A stretch of DNA of 64,000 bases, from NCBI GenBank assembly GCA_040391135.1, contig JBEBYL010000009.1, positions 62,001 to 126,000 on the forward strand. Direction: 5' to 3'. The notes beneath the pieces are model-generated. The model was not told where the DNA came from, searched no databases, and saw only the letters and a program-made list of their open reading frames with translations. Positions within the stretch are counted from its first letter, which is position 1; each line of letters begins with the position of its first letter. This DNA comes from G025836975 sp040391135 (GTDB taxonomy: Bacteria > Pseudomonadota > Gammaproteobacteria > Burkholderiales > Burkholderiaceae_B). Below are positions 8,330-18,100 of this stretch, one piece after another. A program made the translations under genes and the position numbers.

Positions 8330-8390
8330 CCGCCGGCCAATTCGACCTCCAGAACGGCAACTCCATTTATTGCTTGCTGCCGGCAGGATC

Positions 8391-9308
8391 CTAGCGCTTT
8401 TCCGCTTGCGGTTCTGCCAGGTAAGGCGCCATCACTTGCGCCAGCCAGTTCAGGACGGCTTGTACGCGGGGCGCAATCTGGCGCCGCTGCGGATAGAGCA
8501 GTGAAACCGGCATCGGCGCGGCCGTGAAATCGGGCATGACGACGGCCAGCCGGCCTTCATCGACCAAGTGCATTGCGCCAAGAACCGGCACCTGGATCAG
8601 GCCCAACCCTGCCAGACACGCTGCCTGATAGGCATCTGTGCCATTGACGACGACTGCGCTGCGCATGGGATGGATACGGATTTTGTTTCCATCCTGCCAC
8701 TCCCAACCGGCGCCTTGTGTTCCCAGCGTGGCGGCATAGTGGACAAGCCGGTGCTGCGACAGATCGGCCAGGGTCTTGGGCGTGCCATAGGTCCGCAGGT
8801 AGGAAGGGCTGGCCAGATTGCACATCCGCATCGCGCCCAGCGGGCGCGCAACCAGGTCGGTATCGGTCAGTCGGCCAACACGCAGAACACAGTCGAATCC
8901 CTCTTGCAGCACATCCACATGGCGGTCCGTCGTGCTTATTCCCAGCTCGAGCAAGGGATGCCTGGACAAGAATTCGGGCAGCTTGGGAATGATCAGCTTG
9001 CGCGCCAGCGTATTCGGCAGGTCGATGCGCAATCGGCCTTGCAAGCCGCTGTCCGCGGGCTGGAACATCCCCTGCAACTGTTCCGCGTCGGCGATCAGGT
9101 CTTTGCACCGTGTCAGGAACTGTTCCCCGTCCGAGGTAAGCCGTACGTGGCGGGTGCTTCGCTGCAGCAGCCGGGCGCCCACCATCAGTTCCAGCTGCTG
9201 TACCGCTGTGGAGACCCGTCCTTTCGTAAGGCCCAGTTGATCGGCGGCTTGCGTAAAGCTTTTAAGCTCGGCCACCCGGGAAAAAATCCGCAGTGTATTG
9301 AGATCCAT
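8391..9308 (-). CDS. LysR-family transcriptional regulator
   Basis: A 305-residue LTTR. Residues 1-60 are the winged HTH (MDLNTLRIFSRVAELKSFTQAADQLGLTKGRVSTAVQQLE, with the basic tail RLLQRSTRHVRLT). Residues about 90-295 are the two-lobed effector domain. The sequence resembles the AaeR/CrgA-like subgroup (QFLTRCKDLIADAEQLQGMF). It is divergent from a short-chain dehydrogenase gene with 114 bases between starts, so regulation of that gene is the simplest reading. The effector is unknown. Confidence 0.92.
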   Translation of the reverse strand: MDLNTLRIFSRVAELKSFTQAADQLGLTKGRVSTAVQQLELMVGARLLQRSTRHVRLTSDGEQFLTRCKDLIADAEQLQGMFQPADSGLQGRLRIDLPNTLARKLIIPKLPEFLSRHPLLELGISTTDRHVDVLQEGFDCVLRVGRLTDTDLVARPLGAMRMCNLASPSYLRTYGTPKTLADLSQHRLVHYAATLGTQGAGWEWQDGNKIRIHPMRSAVVVNGTDAYQAACLAGLGLIQVPVLGAMHLVDEGRLAVVMPDFTAAPMPVSLLYPQRRQIAPRVQAVLNWLAQVMAPYLAEPQAEKR

Positions 9309-9337
9309 GGAATGATTGTATTTTTTTAATAAACAGA

Positions 9338-9365
9338 CAATGCATATATTGACTATTTATCCAAT
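9338..9365. promoter_or_regulatory. AT-rich divergent promoter with nested dyads
   Basis: Between the LysR gene and the dehydrogenase gene lie two overlapping CAAT/ATTG dyads: CAAT-N6-ATTG at 9338-9351 and ATTG-N10-CAAT at 9348-9365. LysR proteins typically bind such interrupted dyads between divergent genes. Assignment to this LysR protein is inferred from position only. Confidence 0.4.
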
Positions 9366-9422
9366 ATATAAGAACGATTAAAGTTTATCAACGTTCATTC
9401 ATTGGCCATCAAGGAGAGCAAC

Positions 9423-10190
9423 ATGGCAGAGTCAAACACACGAATCGCCCTTATCACCGGCGCAAGCCGGGGCCTGGGCCGCAGCGCGGCACTGAAGCTT
9501 GCGGAGCAGGGCGTGGACATCATCCTGACCTACAAGGACAACGAGAGCAAGGCACAGGAGCTTGTGCATCAAATAGCAGCGCTGGGCCGCAAAGCCGTGT
9601 CGCTTCAGCTGGACATGGGCGACAGCGGCGGCTTTTCCGCCTTTGCCCAGCGCGTGAAGGCGGCGTTGTCGGATACCTGGCGGCGCGATCAGTTCGATTA
9701 TCTCGTCAATAACGCCGGCACCGGACTTCAGGCGCCGTTTGCCGAAACGACAGAAGAGCAGTTCGACATGCTCGTCGATATCCATCTGAAAGGCACATTT
9801 TTCCTGACGCAGAAGCTGCTGCCCTTGATCAAGGATGGCGGCCGCATCATCAACACCTCGTCGGGCCTGGCTCGCTTCACGTTTCCCGGGTATGCGGCAT
9901 ACGCCATCATGAAAGGCGGCATAGAAGTGATGACCCGCTATATGGCGAAAGAGCTGGGGCCGCGGGGCATACGCGTGAATACCATCGCGCCCGGCGCCAT
10001 TGAGACGGATTTCGGCGGCGGGTCGGTGCGTGACAACGCACAAGTCAATGCGCAGATCGCAAGCGTCACCGCATTGGGCCGTGTTGGACTGCCGGACGAT
10101 GTGGGCGGCGCGGTGGCGGCGTTGCTTGCCGATGGCACACACTGGGTCACCGGCCAGCGCATCGAGGTTTCCGGCGGCATGGTGCTTTGA
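9423..10190 (+). CDS. short-chain dehydrogenase/reductase (SDR)
   Basis: A 255-residue classical SDR. The TGASRGLGRSAALKLAEQG glycine-rich NAD(P)-binding motif is at the N-terminus, NNAG in the middle, and the catalytic Ser and YxxxK are in SSGLARFTFPGYAAYAIMKGG. The C-terminus has the usual HWVTGQRIEVSGGM tail. The ATG at 9423 follows an AAGGAGAGCA ribosome site. An upstream in-frame ATG at 9402 lacks one and is rejected. Probably a 3-oxoacyl- or sugar/alcohol-type reductase of unknown substrate, controlled by the divergent LysR protein. Confidence 0.93.
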   Translation: MAESNTRIALITGASRGLGRSAALKLAEQGVDIILTYKDNESKAQELVHQIAALGRKAVSLQLDMGDSGGFSAFAQRVKAALSDTWRRDQFDYLVNNAGTGLQAPFAETTEEQFDMLVDIHLKGTFFLTQKLLPLIKDGGRIINTSSGLARFTFPGYAAYAIMKGGIEVMTRYMAKELGPRGIRVNTIAPGAIETDFGGGSVRDNAQVNAQIASVTALGRVGLPDDVGGAVAALLADGTHWVTGQRIEVSGGMVL

Positions 10191-10198
10191 TTCGGGCC

Positions 10199-10224
10199 GC
10201 CGGCGGTTGTGCTTGTCCGCCGGC
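10199..10224. terminator. GC-rich hairpin between convergent genes
   Basis: An 8-base perfect inverted repeat (GCCGGCGG / CCGCCGGC) with a 10-base loop sits in the 40-base gap between the stops of the dehydrogenase and the antiporter-like gene. There is no T-tract on either side, so it is at best a weak or Rho-assisted end signal. Confidence 0.35.
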
Positions 10225-10230
10225 CGGGCC

Positions 10231-11490
10231 CTACAGCACGCGAAAGGCCAGGACCGCCACCAGGGTCGGCGGCAGCGCCCCGATCAACAGGCCCAAGGGC
10301 TGGATGGCGTTGTGCGAGAACTTTTCTTTCAGGATCGCCGCGCCGGCCGGGTTGGGGGCGTTTGCAATCAAGGTCAAGCCGCCGCCGGTAACGGCTCCCG
10401 CCACAAGAGCCGTCTTGAAGTCCAGGCTCAAGCCTTCCACCAAAGAGCCCAGATACGTCAGTGCCGCGTTGTCGGTAATGGCGGTCAAGGCCGTGGCGCC
10501 AAAGAAAACCGCGTTCGCATCCATGCCCATCAGCAAGGGCTCCAGCCACCACTGCTGCAAGCCGCCCAGGACCACCAGGCCCGCCAGGAAGAAGGCGACC
10601 AATAATGCTTCGCGAAGAATCAGGGGATTCTGGTGCCGCTGGTAGGCCGTTGCGAATCCCAGGAAGAACAGAAGCAGACCCATGAACACCGGTGGATGAT
10701 GGGCAAAGACCACGACCAGCGTCAGGAAAGCCAAGTGGATCAGAATGACCGCGGTTGGCACGGCTGCGGCTTGATCTTTCGGCTTGGCCGCCATATGCCC
10801 CAGTTCGCGCCGGAACAGCAGCATGGCCGAGCCGGCATTGATCAGCACGGCGACGGCGGCCTTCCATCCGAAGTTGGCTATCATGAACCAGATGTCCCAG
10901 TTCCATTTGGCCGCAACCATCAGCACGGGCGGGGCCGCGAACGGCGTCAGGGTGCCGCCGATGGATATATTGACGAACAGGACGCCCAGCGTCGCATACT
11001 TCAGCTTGGTGGAGACCTCGCGCGAGAACAGCGTGTCGCGCAGCATCAGTGCGGCCAGGGTCATGGCGGCCGGTTCGGTAATGAAGGATCCCAGCAAGGG
11101 TACGAAAGCCATGATCAGGAAATAAAGCGCCATGCCTTGGGGCAGGGGCAGGTAGCGGGCGATGAATCGCACGGCGGAGCCTGCCAATTGCAGGATGGGC
11201 CGCGTGCCCGCGACCACCATGATGGCGAACACGAACATGGGTTCGGTGAAGTTCCTGGATTCCAGGTAAGAGATCGCCTCTGGTTTGCCGCTGATGCTGA
11301 ACATGAAAAGCATCAGCACCATGGCCCAGAAGCCGAAAACCACTTCGACCTCGCCAAGCAGGTGCCAGATGCCGGCGTGGCGGGGCTGGGTATGAGCCAG
11401 GCGCTCGAAGTATTTGGTGGAAAAGGTGTGCAGGACGGCCAGGCCGAACAGGGTGGCGCCAATGATCTGGATAAGAGTAGGTGCGTTCAT
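10231..11490 (-). CDS. putative Na+/H+ antiporter family membrane protein
   Basis: A 419-residue polytopic membrane protein with about ten hydrophobic segments. It starts MNAPTLIQIIGATLFGLAVLHTFSTKYFERLAHTQP and later has PLLGSFITEPAAMTLAALML, GTLTPFAAPPVLMVA and ALTAITDNAALTYLGSLVEG. These match the putative Na+/H+ antiporter group of the ion-transporter superfamily; the GSFITEPAA and TDNAALTYLG segments resemble re-entrant-loop motifs. An open frame extends upstream to 11748, but the ATG at 11490 opens the first membrane helix and is preferred. Ion specificity is unproven. Confidence 0.78.
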   Translation of the reverse strand: MNAPTLIQIIGATLFGLAVLHTFSTKYFERLAHTQPRHAGIWHLLGEVEVVFGFWAMVLMLFMFSISGKPEAISYLESRNFTEPMFVFAIMVVAGTRPILQLAGSAVRFIARYLPLPQGMALYFLIMAFVPLLGSFITEPAAMTLAALMLRDTLFSREVSTKLKYATLGVLFVNISIGGTLTPFAAPPVLMVAAKWNWDIWFMIANFGWKAAVAVLINAGSAMLLFRRELGHMAAKPKDQAAAVPTAVILIHLAFLTLVVVFAHHPPVFMGLLLFFLGFATAYQRHQNPLILREALLVAFFLAGLVVLGGLQQWWLEPLLMGMDANAVFFGATALTAITDNAALTYLGSLVEGLSLDFKTALVAGAVTGGGLTLIANAPNPAGAAILKEKFSHNAIQPLGLLIGALPPTLVAVLAFRVL

Positions 11491-11606
11491 GGGTCGTATG
11501 AAAACCGCGTGGCGGCCCGACCATCGCATAAACCTGCCACACCCCAATGTGTGAACACCCACATTGGAGTATAGCGTATGAATTGTTGAGGAAGGCTGCG
11601 GCCCTC

Positions 11607-12311
11607 TTATCCGCGCTTCGGTATGTCCAGGCCCCTGGCAACAGCGGGGCGGCTCAGGAATCGGTCGAGCACCCGCGTGACATTGCTGAAGTCCTGGATG
11701 CCCACCAGCTCGCCCGCGGCGTAGAAGCCGATAAGATTGCGCACCCATGGAAAGACGGCGATATCGGCGATGGTGTAGGAGTCGCCCATGATCCAGTCCC
11801 GGCCGGCAAGCCGTTCATCGAGTACGCGCAGCAGCCGCTTCGATTCGGCGACGTAGCGGTCGCGCGGACGCTTGTCCTCGTAGTCCTTGCCAGCGAACCT
11901 GTGAAAGAAACCCAGCTGGCCGAACATGGGGCCTATGCCGCCCATCTGGAACATCAGCCACTGTATGGTCTGGTAGCGTTCAGCGGGATCTTGCGGCATG
12001 AAGCGGCCGGCCTTGTCGGCCAGGTAAATCAGGATCGCGCCGGACTCGAACAGGGGCAAGGGCTGCCCGCCCGGGCCGTTCGGATCCAGTATGGCCGGGA
12101 TCTTGTTGTTGGGGCTCAGCGAAAGAAATTCCGGCGATGTCTGGTCGTTCGTATCGAAGCTGACCAGATGGGGCTCGTAGGGCAAGCCGGTTTCTTCCAG
12201 CATGATCGATGCCTTCACGCCGTTGGGCGTGGGCAGCGAATAAAGCTGGATGCGTTCGGGGTGTTGGGCAGGCCATTTCTTTGTGATGGGAAAGACAGAC
12301 AGGTCGGACAT
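11607..12311 (-). CDS. glutathione S-transferase, YfcG/Nu class-like
   Basis: A 234-residue GST. The thioredoxin-like N-domain (IQLYSLPTPNGVKASIMLEETGLPYEPHLV, then SPNNKIPAILDPNG and LFESGAILIYLADKAGRFMP) carries the TPNG motif of E. coli YfcG, a disulfide-bond reductase that uses two glutathiones. The C-domain is helical (GDSYTIADIAVFPWVRNL). The protein has no N-terminal Cys/Ser of the older classes, which agrees with the Nu-class assignment. It stands alone between the antiporter-like gene and the RIO kinase gene. Confidence 0.9.
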   Translation of the reverse strand: MSDLSVFPITKKWPAQHPERIQLYSLPTPNGVKASIMLEETGLPYEPHLVSFDTNDQTSPEFLSLSPNNKIPAILDPNGPGGQPLPLFESGAILIYLADKAGRFMPQDPAERYQTIQWLMFQMGGIGPMFGQLGFFHRFAGKDYEDKRPRDRYVAESKRLLRVLDERLAGRDWIMGDSYTIADIAVFPWVRNLIGFYAAGELVGIQDFSNVTRVLDRFLSRPAVARGLDIPKRG

Positions 12312-12378
12312 GCGTTTCCTTGAATCGTATGGGGTTTACATCAATAAATATAGCGCAGCTCGATGGCGCTGCGCGACG

Positions 12379-13227
12379 CTAGCGCATCTCTTGTGCGTAT
12401 CGCAGGCGCGCCTCTTCTTCCAGTCGCGCGTCTTCCAGGTCGTCCATCAGGCTGTCCATGTCGACGGGACTGGTATCCGCCTCGACATGGCCGGTAAGCG
12501 GCGTATCGATGGTCAGTCCGCCCGCTTCGAACAGCGCCCAGATTTCCTGGCCGTAATTCGACTCGAGAAGGCGCGGCGCATACTGGCCGAAGAAGACCGC
12601 CAGGTTGTCGACGTCGCGCTTGAGCATGGCGGGCGCTTCGCTGTTCCCGGCCGCGTCGACCGCCTGGGGAAGGTCGATGATGACTGGGCCGTCAGCGGCC
12701 AGCAAGATGTTGTATTCGGACAGGTCGCCATGTATCATCCCGGCGCCCAGCATGCGGACGACCTGCGCCAGCAACTGCCCGTGCAGTTCCAGGGCCTGCG
12801 CTTCGGTGAACGCGACATCGTTCAGCCGCGGCGCCACGTCGCCGGCCTGGTCGACGACCAATTCCATCAGCAGGACGCCATCGGTGCAGATATACGGCTG
12901 GGGAACACGCACGCCCGCGTTGGCCAGGCGAAACAGCGCATCGACTTCGGCGTTCTGCCATAGCTCTTCCTGCATCTGCCTGCCGTAGCGCGTGCCTTTT
13001 TCCATGGCGCGCGCCTGGCGGCTGTTCTGCACCTTGCGGCCATCCCGGTAGGAAGCCGCCTGCCTGAAACTGCGCTGCTTGGCGTCCTTGTAGACCTTGG
13101 CGCAGCGTGTCGCGTCCCCGCTGCGCACGATGTACACCGTCGCCTCCTTGCCGCTCATCAGTTGGCCGAGCACCTCGTCGATGAGCCCTTCTTCAAGCAG
13201 GGGGAGGAGTCTTTTTGGTGTTTTCAG
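12379..13227 (-). CDS. RIO-type protein kinase (PA4780-like), apparent CTG start
   Basis: A 282-residue kinase. The N-terminus [L]KTPKRLLPLLEEGLIDEVL, LMSGKEATVYIV (nucleotide loop), RCAKVYKD (lysine), GMIHGDLSEYNILL (catalytic loop, D and N) and VIIDLPQAVD (metal-binding D) all match the RIO1-like proteobacterial family. In relatives the protein begins at MKTPKR. Here that first codon is CTG at 13227-13225. The only in-frame alternatives upstream are rare ATT/ATC codons, and the next ATG would remove the conserved N-terminus. An AAGGCGG ribosome-like site lies 5 to 11 bases before the CTG. The target is unknown. Confidence 0.88.
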   Translation of the reverse strand: MKTPKRLLPLLEEGLIDEVLGQLMSGKEATVYIVRSGDATRCAKVYKDAKQRSFRQAASYRDGRKVQNSRQARAMEKGTRYGRQMQEELWQNAEVDALFRLANAGVRVPQPYICTDGVLLMELVVDQAGDVAPRLNDVAFTEAQALELHGQLLAQVVRMLGAGMIHGDLSEYNILLAADGPVIIDLPQAVDAAGNSEAPAMLKRDVDNLAVFFGQYAPRLLESNYGQEIWALFEAGGLTIDTPLTGHVEADTSPVDMDSLMDDLEDARLEEEARLRYAQEMR

Positions 13228-13325
13228 ATGACCGCCTTGCGCAAAGGGAAGACGGTCGGTTGGATGCGCGGCGGCATTGTGGCGGGCGATGCGCCAGCGT
13301 GGCGGGAAAATGAAATCATGCCCGA

Positions 13326-13979
13326 TTATACGGGTTCGGATGGTGCCGTCGTGGCATCCAGCCACCCGCGCAAAGCGTTGGACACGCGCAGGGCCGGCGC
13401 GTTCAGCAGGTCGCCGCGGGCCAGCACCGCCACGCGGGCCAGGCCGGCGTCCAGCAGAGCCTGCCGCTGCACGCCGGGCAGCAGCCCGCATGCGTCGGGC
13501 GGCGTCAGCCATGTGCCCGAGCCGTCCAGGATGTAGATATTGCTGCGGCTGCCTTCGCAGACCTCGTCCTTGTCGTTGCAATATACAACATCGAAGTACT
13601 CGGGATGCTGCTCCAGCCAGGCCTGGGCTTGTGCATACCAGGGCCGCCGTGTCGTCTTATGCCGCAACCATAAGGCTTCAGCTTGCAGCGGCGCGGGACA
13701 CAGGCGCAGCTGGACGGGGGTGGGTGTAGGCGGAAGCGGATTGGCCTGCAGCGACAGTTTGCCGTTTACGCCGACCAGCAGCCGCAGGCGGTGGACGGAC
13801 TCCGCGTCCAATCCGGCAAGGCATTCATGGATGGCGGCGTCCAGGCGTTCGCCGGGCCAGGTGTAGCCCAGCGCCAGGCACGAAGCCCGCAGTCGCCGGC
13901 GATGGCCGTCCAGCAGGGGGATGCGGCGCCCGGGTTCGACGCGCATGGTTTCAATCAACTGAATATTCTGCGAGTCCAT
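13326..13979 (-). CDS. aminotransferase class IV, aminodeoxychorismate lyase-like
   Basis: A 217-residue fold-type IV PLP protein that overlaps the end of pabB by 29 bases. RRIPLLDGHRRRLRASCLALGY, then VYCNDKDEVCEGSRSNIYIL, then LLPGVQRQALLDAG are family landmarks: the E-x-S-R/x-N binding loop and the (L)PG(V)xR turn are intact. The catalytic Lys is expected in the YCNDKDEV-like position. The pairing with pabB indicates 4-amino-4-deoxychorismate lyase (PabC) activity, giving p-aminobenzoate for folate. The start MDSQNIQLIETMRVEPG at 13979 is chosen because the longer frame is antisense-like and overlaps pabB too far. Confidence 0.82.
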   Translation of the reverse strand: MDSQNIQLIETMRVEPGRRIPLLDGHRRRLRASCLALGYTWPGERLDAAIHECLAGLDAESVHRLRLLVGVNGKLSLQANPLPPTPTPVQLRLCPAPLQAEALWLRHKTTRRPWYAQAQAWLEQHPEYFDVVYCNDKDEVCEGSRSNIYILDGSGTWLTPPDACGLLPGVQRQALLDAGLARVAVLARGDLLNAPALRVSNALRGWLDATTAPSEPV

Positions 13980-15150
13980 GGTATGCCTGGCCGGTGCTTG
14001 TTGCGGTTTGGGGTTGGTCCGGATTGGAGGCGAAACCGGTATCCAGAATGCGCGCTTTCCACAGGCATTCCTGCCATTCCAGTTCGGCCTGGGAGTCGTG
14101 GACAATGCCGCCGCCCACGCCGAAGATGCCGCTGCGCCCATCCGTCATTTCTATTGTCCGTATGGCCACATTCAGCGAGCAGTCGCCATTCGGCGCCAGC
14201 CAGCCGAGGCTGCCGCAGTAGATGCCGCGGGCCGAGGCTTCCAGCGTCCTGATTTTCCTCATCGCCGCGATCTTCGGCGCGCCGGTGATCGAGCCGCAAG
14301 GGAACAGCGCGCGCAGCAAATCCTCCAGGCCGGCATGCGGGGCCTCGGCGGTCACGGTGGAAGTCAGGGTCCAGACCGAGGGATAGCGCTCCAGCGCGAA
14401 CATGTCCGTTGCCCTGACCGATCCCGGCGTGGCCAGGCGCCCCAGGTCGTTGCGCAGGAGATCGACGATCATCAGGTTTTCAGCGCGGTTTTTTTCGCTG
14501 TGCAGCAGTTCTTCCGCCGCCCGCTGGTCTTGCGCGGGATCGGCATGGCGCGGCGCGGTGCCTTTCATGGGGCGCACGGTCAGCGTGGCGCCCTGGCGGG
14601 ATACGAACAGCTCGGGAGAGAACGACAGGACGCTGCGCGCCCCGTCTTCGATGTAGGCGCCATGCGCGGCGGGGTGCCTGGCCGCGATATGCCGGTACAG
14701 ATCGCGCGGCGCCGCCGGGCTTTCCACGGCAATGGGAAAGGTGTAATTGGCCTGGTACAACTCGCCGCGTCCTATGCTTGCGCGAAGGCTGGCTATATTT
14801 TCAAGATAGCGGCTCTTGTCGATCAGGGGGCGGGCGTGCAGGGAAATCGGATTTTCGGATTCGGGTGCGCTCCACACCGGAACCGTGTGCGCCCGCTCGA
14901 ACACCAGCGCGGTCAGGCGCGGCCGTCCCGATGCCTCGGTGGCCGAGTCGGCACCTGAAAAGGCCGGCTCCAGCCATTCGCCCAATTCATAGTCCAGCAG
15001 CAGCGCGGTCCAGAGACCCTGTTCCCGCGCCGCCTCGATTTCCCGGAAAGCCATGGGCAACTGCTCCGCCGTATGCGCGACGATGCGGCGGAGGAAACCG
15101 TCCAATTCCAGCGCCTGTCCCGACAGGCGATTTTCGTAGCGGCAAAGCAT
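13951..15150 (-). CDS. pabB: aminodeoxychorismate synthase component I
   Basis: A 399-residue chorismate-binding enzyme. GELYQANYTFPIAV, SFSPELFVSRQGATLTVRPMKGTAPR, NRAENLMIVDLLRNDLGRLA and CGSITGAPKIAAMRKIRTLE are the signature blocks. The Lys of the PxKGTxPR motif is present; it is the residue that forms the covalent adduct in aminodeoxychorismate synthase, where anthranilate synthases have Ala. It would work with a glutaminase (PabA) encoded elsewhere. The downstream pabC-like gene overlaps it, which points to translational coupling and one short pab operon. Confidence 0.92.
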   Translation of the reverse strand: MLCRYENRLSGQALELDGFLRRIVAHTAEQLPMAFREIEAAREQGLWTALLLDYELGEWLEPAFSGADSATEASGRPRLTALVFERAHTVPVWSAPESENPISLHARPLIDKSRYLENIASLRASIGRGELYQANYTFPIAVESPAAPRDLYRHIAARHPAAHGAYIEDGARSVLSFSPELFVSRQGATLTVRPMKGTAPRHADPAQDQRAAEELLHSEKNRAENLMIVDLLRNDLGRLATPGSVRATDMFALERYPSVWTLTSTVTAEAPHAGLEDLLRALFPCGSITGAPKIAAMRKIRTLEASARGIYCGSLGWLAPNGDCSLNVAIRTIEMTDGRSGIFGVGGGIVHDSQAELEWQECLWKARILDTGFASNPDQPQTATSTGQAYHGLAEYSVD

Positions 15151-15158
15151 AGACAGGC

Positions 15159-18100
15159 CTAACCGGCGGCTTCCAGGAAATCGTGCAGGACCGCGCCGGT
15201 GTGCGATTTTGCCCTTAGGTCGATGACATGCTCGGGTGTGCCTTGCGCCACCAGTTGTCCTCCGCCGCTGCCGCCTTCCGGACCCAGGTCCAGCACCCAG
15301 TCGGCTTCGGCGATGATGTCCAGGTTGTGTTCGATGACGACGACGGTGTTGTCGGCCTCGACCAGCCTGTGCAGCACATGGATCAGTTTTTCAACGTCGG
15401 CGATGGACAGGCCCACGGTGGGTTCATCCAGCACATACAAGGTATGCGGTATGCGCGAGGCCCGTCCGGTTTTGATGAGGCCGTCGGTCAGCCTGGCCTT
15501 GGCCAGCTCGGTGACCAGCTTGATGCGCTGCGCCTCGCCGCCCGACAAGGTCGGCGAGGGCTGGCCGAGCGTCAGGTAGCCCAGCCCGACATCCTGCATC
15601 AACTGCAGGATGCGGGAGATCCTGGAATGCGCGGCGAAGAATTCAACCGCCTCGTCGACTTCCATCTTCAGGACTTCGCCGGCGCTCTTGCCGCGCCAGG
15701 TCACGTTCAGCGTGTCGCGATTGAAGCGCTCGCCGTTGCAGCCATCGCACAACACCTTCACGTCGGGCAGGAAACTCATTTCTATGGTGCGCATGCCCTG
15801 GCCTTCGCATACCGGGCAGCGGCCTTCGCCGGTGTTGAACGAGAAGCGGGCCGCGGTCCATCCGCGCACGCGCGCGTCGCGCGTATCGGCGAACAGCTTG
15901 CGCACATCGTCCCAGAAGCCGACATAGGTGGCGGGGCAGGAGCGGGGCGTCTTGCCTATGGGGGTCTGGTCGACCTCCAGCACCCGGTCGATGTGCTCCC
16001 ATCCTGAAATACCGACGCAGCCATGCCATGCCGGCGCCTTGCGCTGCGACACGGCCTGCGCCAGATTGTCCAGCAAGACGTCGCGCGCCAGCGTGGACTT
16101 GCCCGAGCCCGATACGCCGGTAACGACGCTAAGGCGGCCTATGGGCAGGCTGGCGGCGACGTTGCGCAGATTGTGCAAGTGCGCGCCCTCGACCCGTATC
16201 ATGCTGGTGCCGCCGTCGATGGCGCGGCGCGCCTGCAGCGGATGCGGCAAGGGTTTCTTCAAGTAGCGTCCGGTGACCGAGGCTGGATTGTCCATCAGGT
16301 CCTGCGCCGTGCCTTGCGCCACCACCATGCCGCCCCGCGTGCCGGCGCCGGGGCCGATGTCGATGATGTGCGAGGCGCGCCGTATGGTGTCTTCGTCGTG
16401 CTCGACGACCACCAGCGTATTGCCATTGCCTTCCAGCGCGGCCAGTGCATCGAGCAGTATGCGGTTGTCGCGTGCATGCAGCCCTATCGTGGGTTCGTCC
16501 AGCACGTAGCAGACGCCCTGAAGGTTGGAGCCCAGTTGGGCCGCCAGCCGTATGCGCTGCGCTTCGCCGCCCGAAAGCGTCGGGGCGGCGCGATCCAGGG
16601 CCAGATAGCCCAGGCCGACCTGCTGCATGAAGTTCAGTCGGCCCTGGATTTCGGTAAGGATGTCGCGGGCGATCTCGCCTTCGCGGCCGCGGCTGACCAG
16701 TCCGGTAAAGAAGGTTTGCGCGTCCGATACGGGCAGGGCCGCCAGTTCGGCGATGGATCGGTCGCGCCAGCGGAATGCGCGGGATACCGGGTTCAGCCGT
16801 TCGCCATGGCAGGCGCCGCAGGCTTCGGTATTGCCTTCGTACCAGGCGTTCCATGCGGTTTCTTCGCCGGTCTGCTCGGCATCGAAGCCCGTCAGTTGCA
16901 AGCCGGTGCCGAAGCAGGCGGTACACCAGCCATGCTTGGAGTTGTACGAGAACATGCGCGGATCGGGCTCCGGAAAGCTGGTGCCGCAGCTGGGGCAGGC
17001 GCGCTTGACCGAGAAGTGCTTCTGCTCGGGTGCGGGACGCGGTCCGGCGCTGCGCCGCTCGTCCAGCGTCGAGGCATCGTCCGGCGTCAGGTCAAGCAGC
17101 ACGCTGAAGCTGCCCTGGCCGTGTTCCAGCGCGCTGCGTACAGCTTCGCGCAACTCGGGCTCGTGACGCGGGTCGACCAGCAGATCGGCCACCGGCAATT
17201 CTATGGTGTGTTCTTTGTAGCGGTCCAGCCTGGGCCAGGGCGCGACGGGGATGAATTCGCCGTCGACGCGCAAGTGCGTGTGCCCCTTGCCCGCCGCCCA
17301 CTTGGCCAAGTCGGTGTAATAGCCCTTGCGCGCGCTGACCAGCGGCGCCACGATGCCGATGTGGCGGCCTCGATAGTCGGTCAATATCTGTGCCACGATC
17401 TGCTCGGCCTTTTGCGGCTCGACCGGAATCTTGCAGGTGGGGCACATCTGCGTACCCAGCTTCACGTACAGCAAGCGCAGGAAATGATGGATCTCCGTCA
17501 TGGTGGCGACGGTGGACTTGCGGCCTCCGCGGCTGGTGCGCTGCTCGATCGCGACGGTGGGCGGTATCCCGTAGATGGCATCGACATCGGGCTTGCCGGC
17601 CGGCTGGACGATGGCGCGCGCATAGGCGTTCAGCGATTCCAGGTAGCGGCGCTGGCCTTCGTTGAACAGGATGTCGAACGCCAGCGTGGATTTGCCCGAG
17701 CCCGATACGCCCGTGATGACGGTGAAGGTGTCGCGCGGAATACTGACGTTGACGCCCTTCAGGTTGTGTTCGCGCGCGTTGAGTATGTCTATGCTGCGCG
17801 CGGCGCCGCGCCGGCGCTTGAGCACGCTTTGCAGCGGAGTCCCCGCGGCGCCGTACTCGCTGGCGGGCTCGGCCAGCAGCCGTGCCTGCTGCGATTTATC
17901 TTCATAGACGATGGCGCTGGTGTAGTCGGCCAGCGCCTGGCCGGTATGCGATCCCGGAATCCGCGTCAGTTCCTCGGGGGTTCCGACGCCGACGACCTGG
18001 CCGCCGGCGTCGCCGCCTTCCGGCCCCAGGTCGATCAGCCAGTCGGCCGCCCGTATCACATCCAGGTTGTGCTCGATGATAAGCAGCGAGTGGCCGGCGG

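Noticed and set aside
9938..11641. 567-residue frame overlapping the antiporter-like gene in another frame
   Set aside because: It also overlaps the SDR gene in antisense, lacks membrane segments expected for its composition and reads as a codon-bias shadow.
13326..14141. Longer version of the pabC-like gene starting at 14141
   Set aside because: The added N-terminus lies inside pabB and lacks family similarity. The ATG at 13979 opens the conserved part directly.
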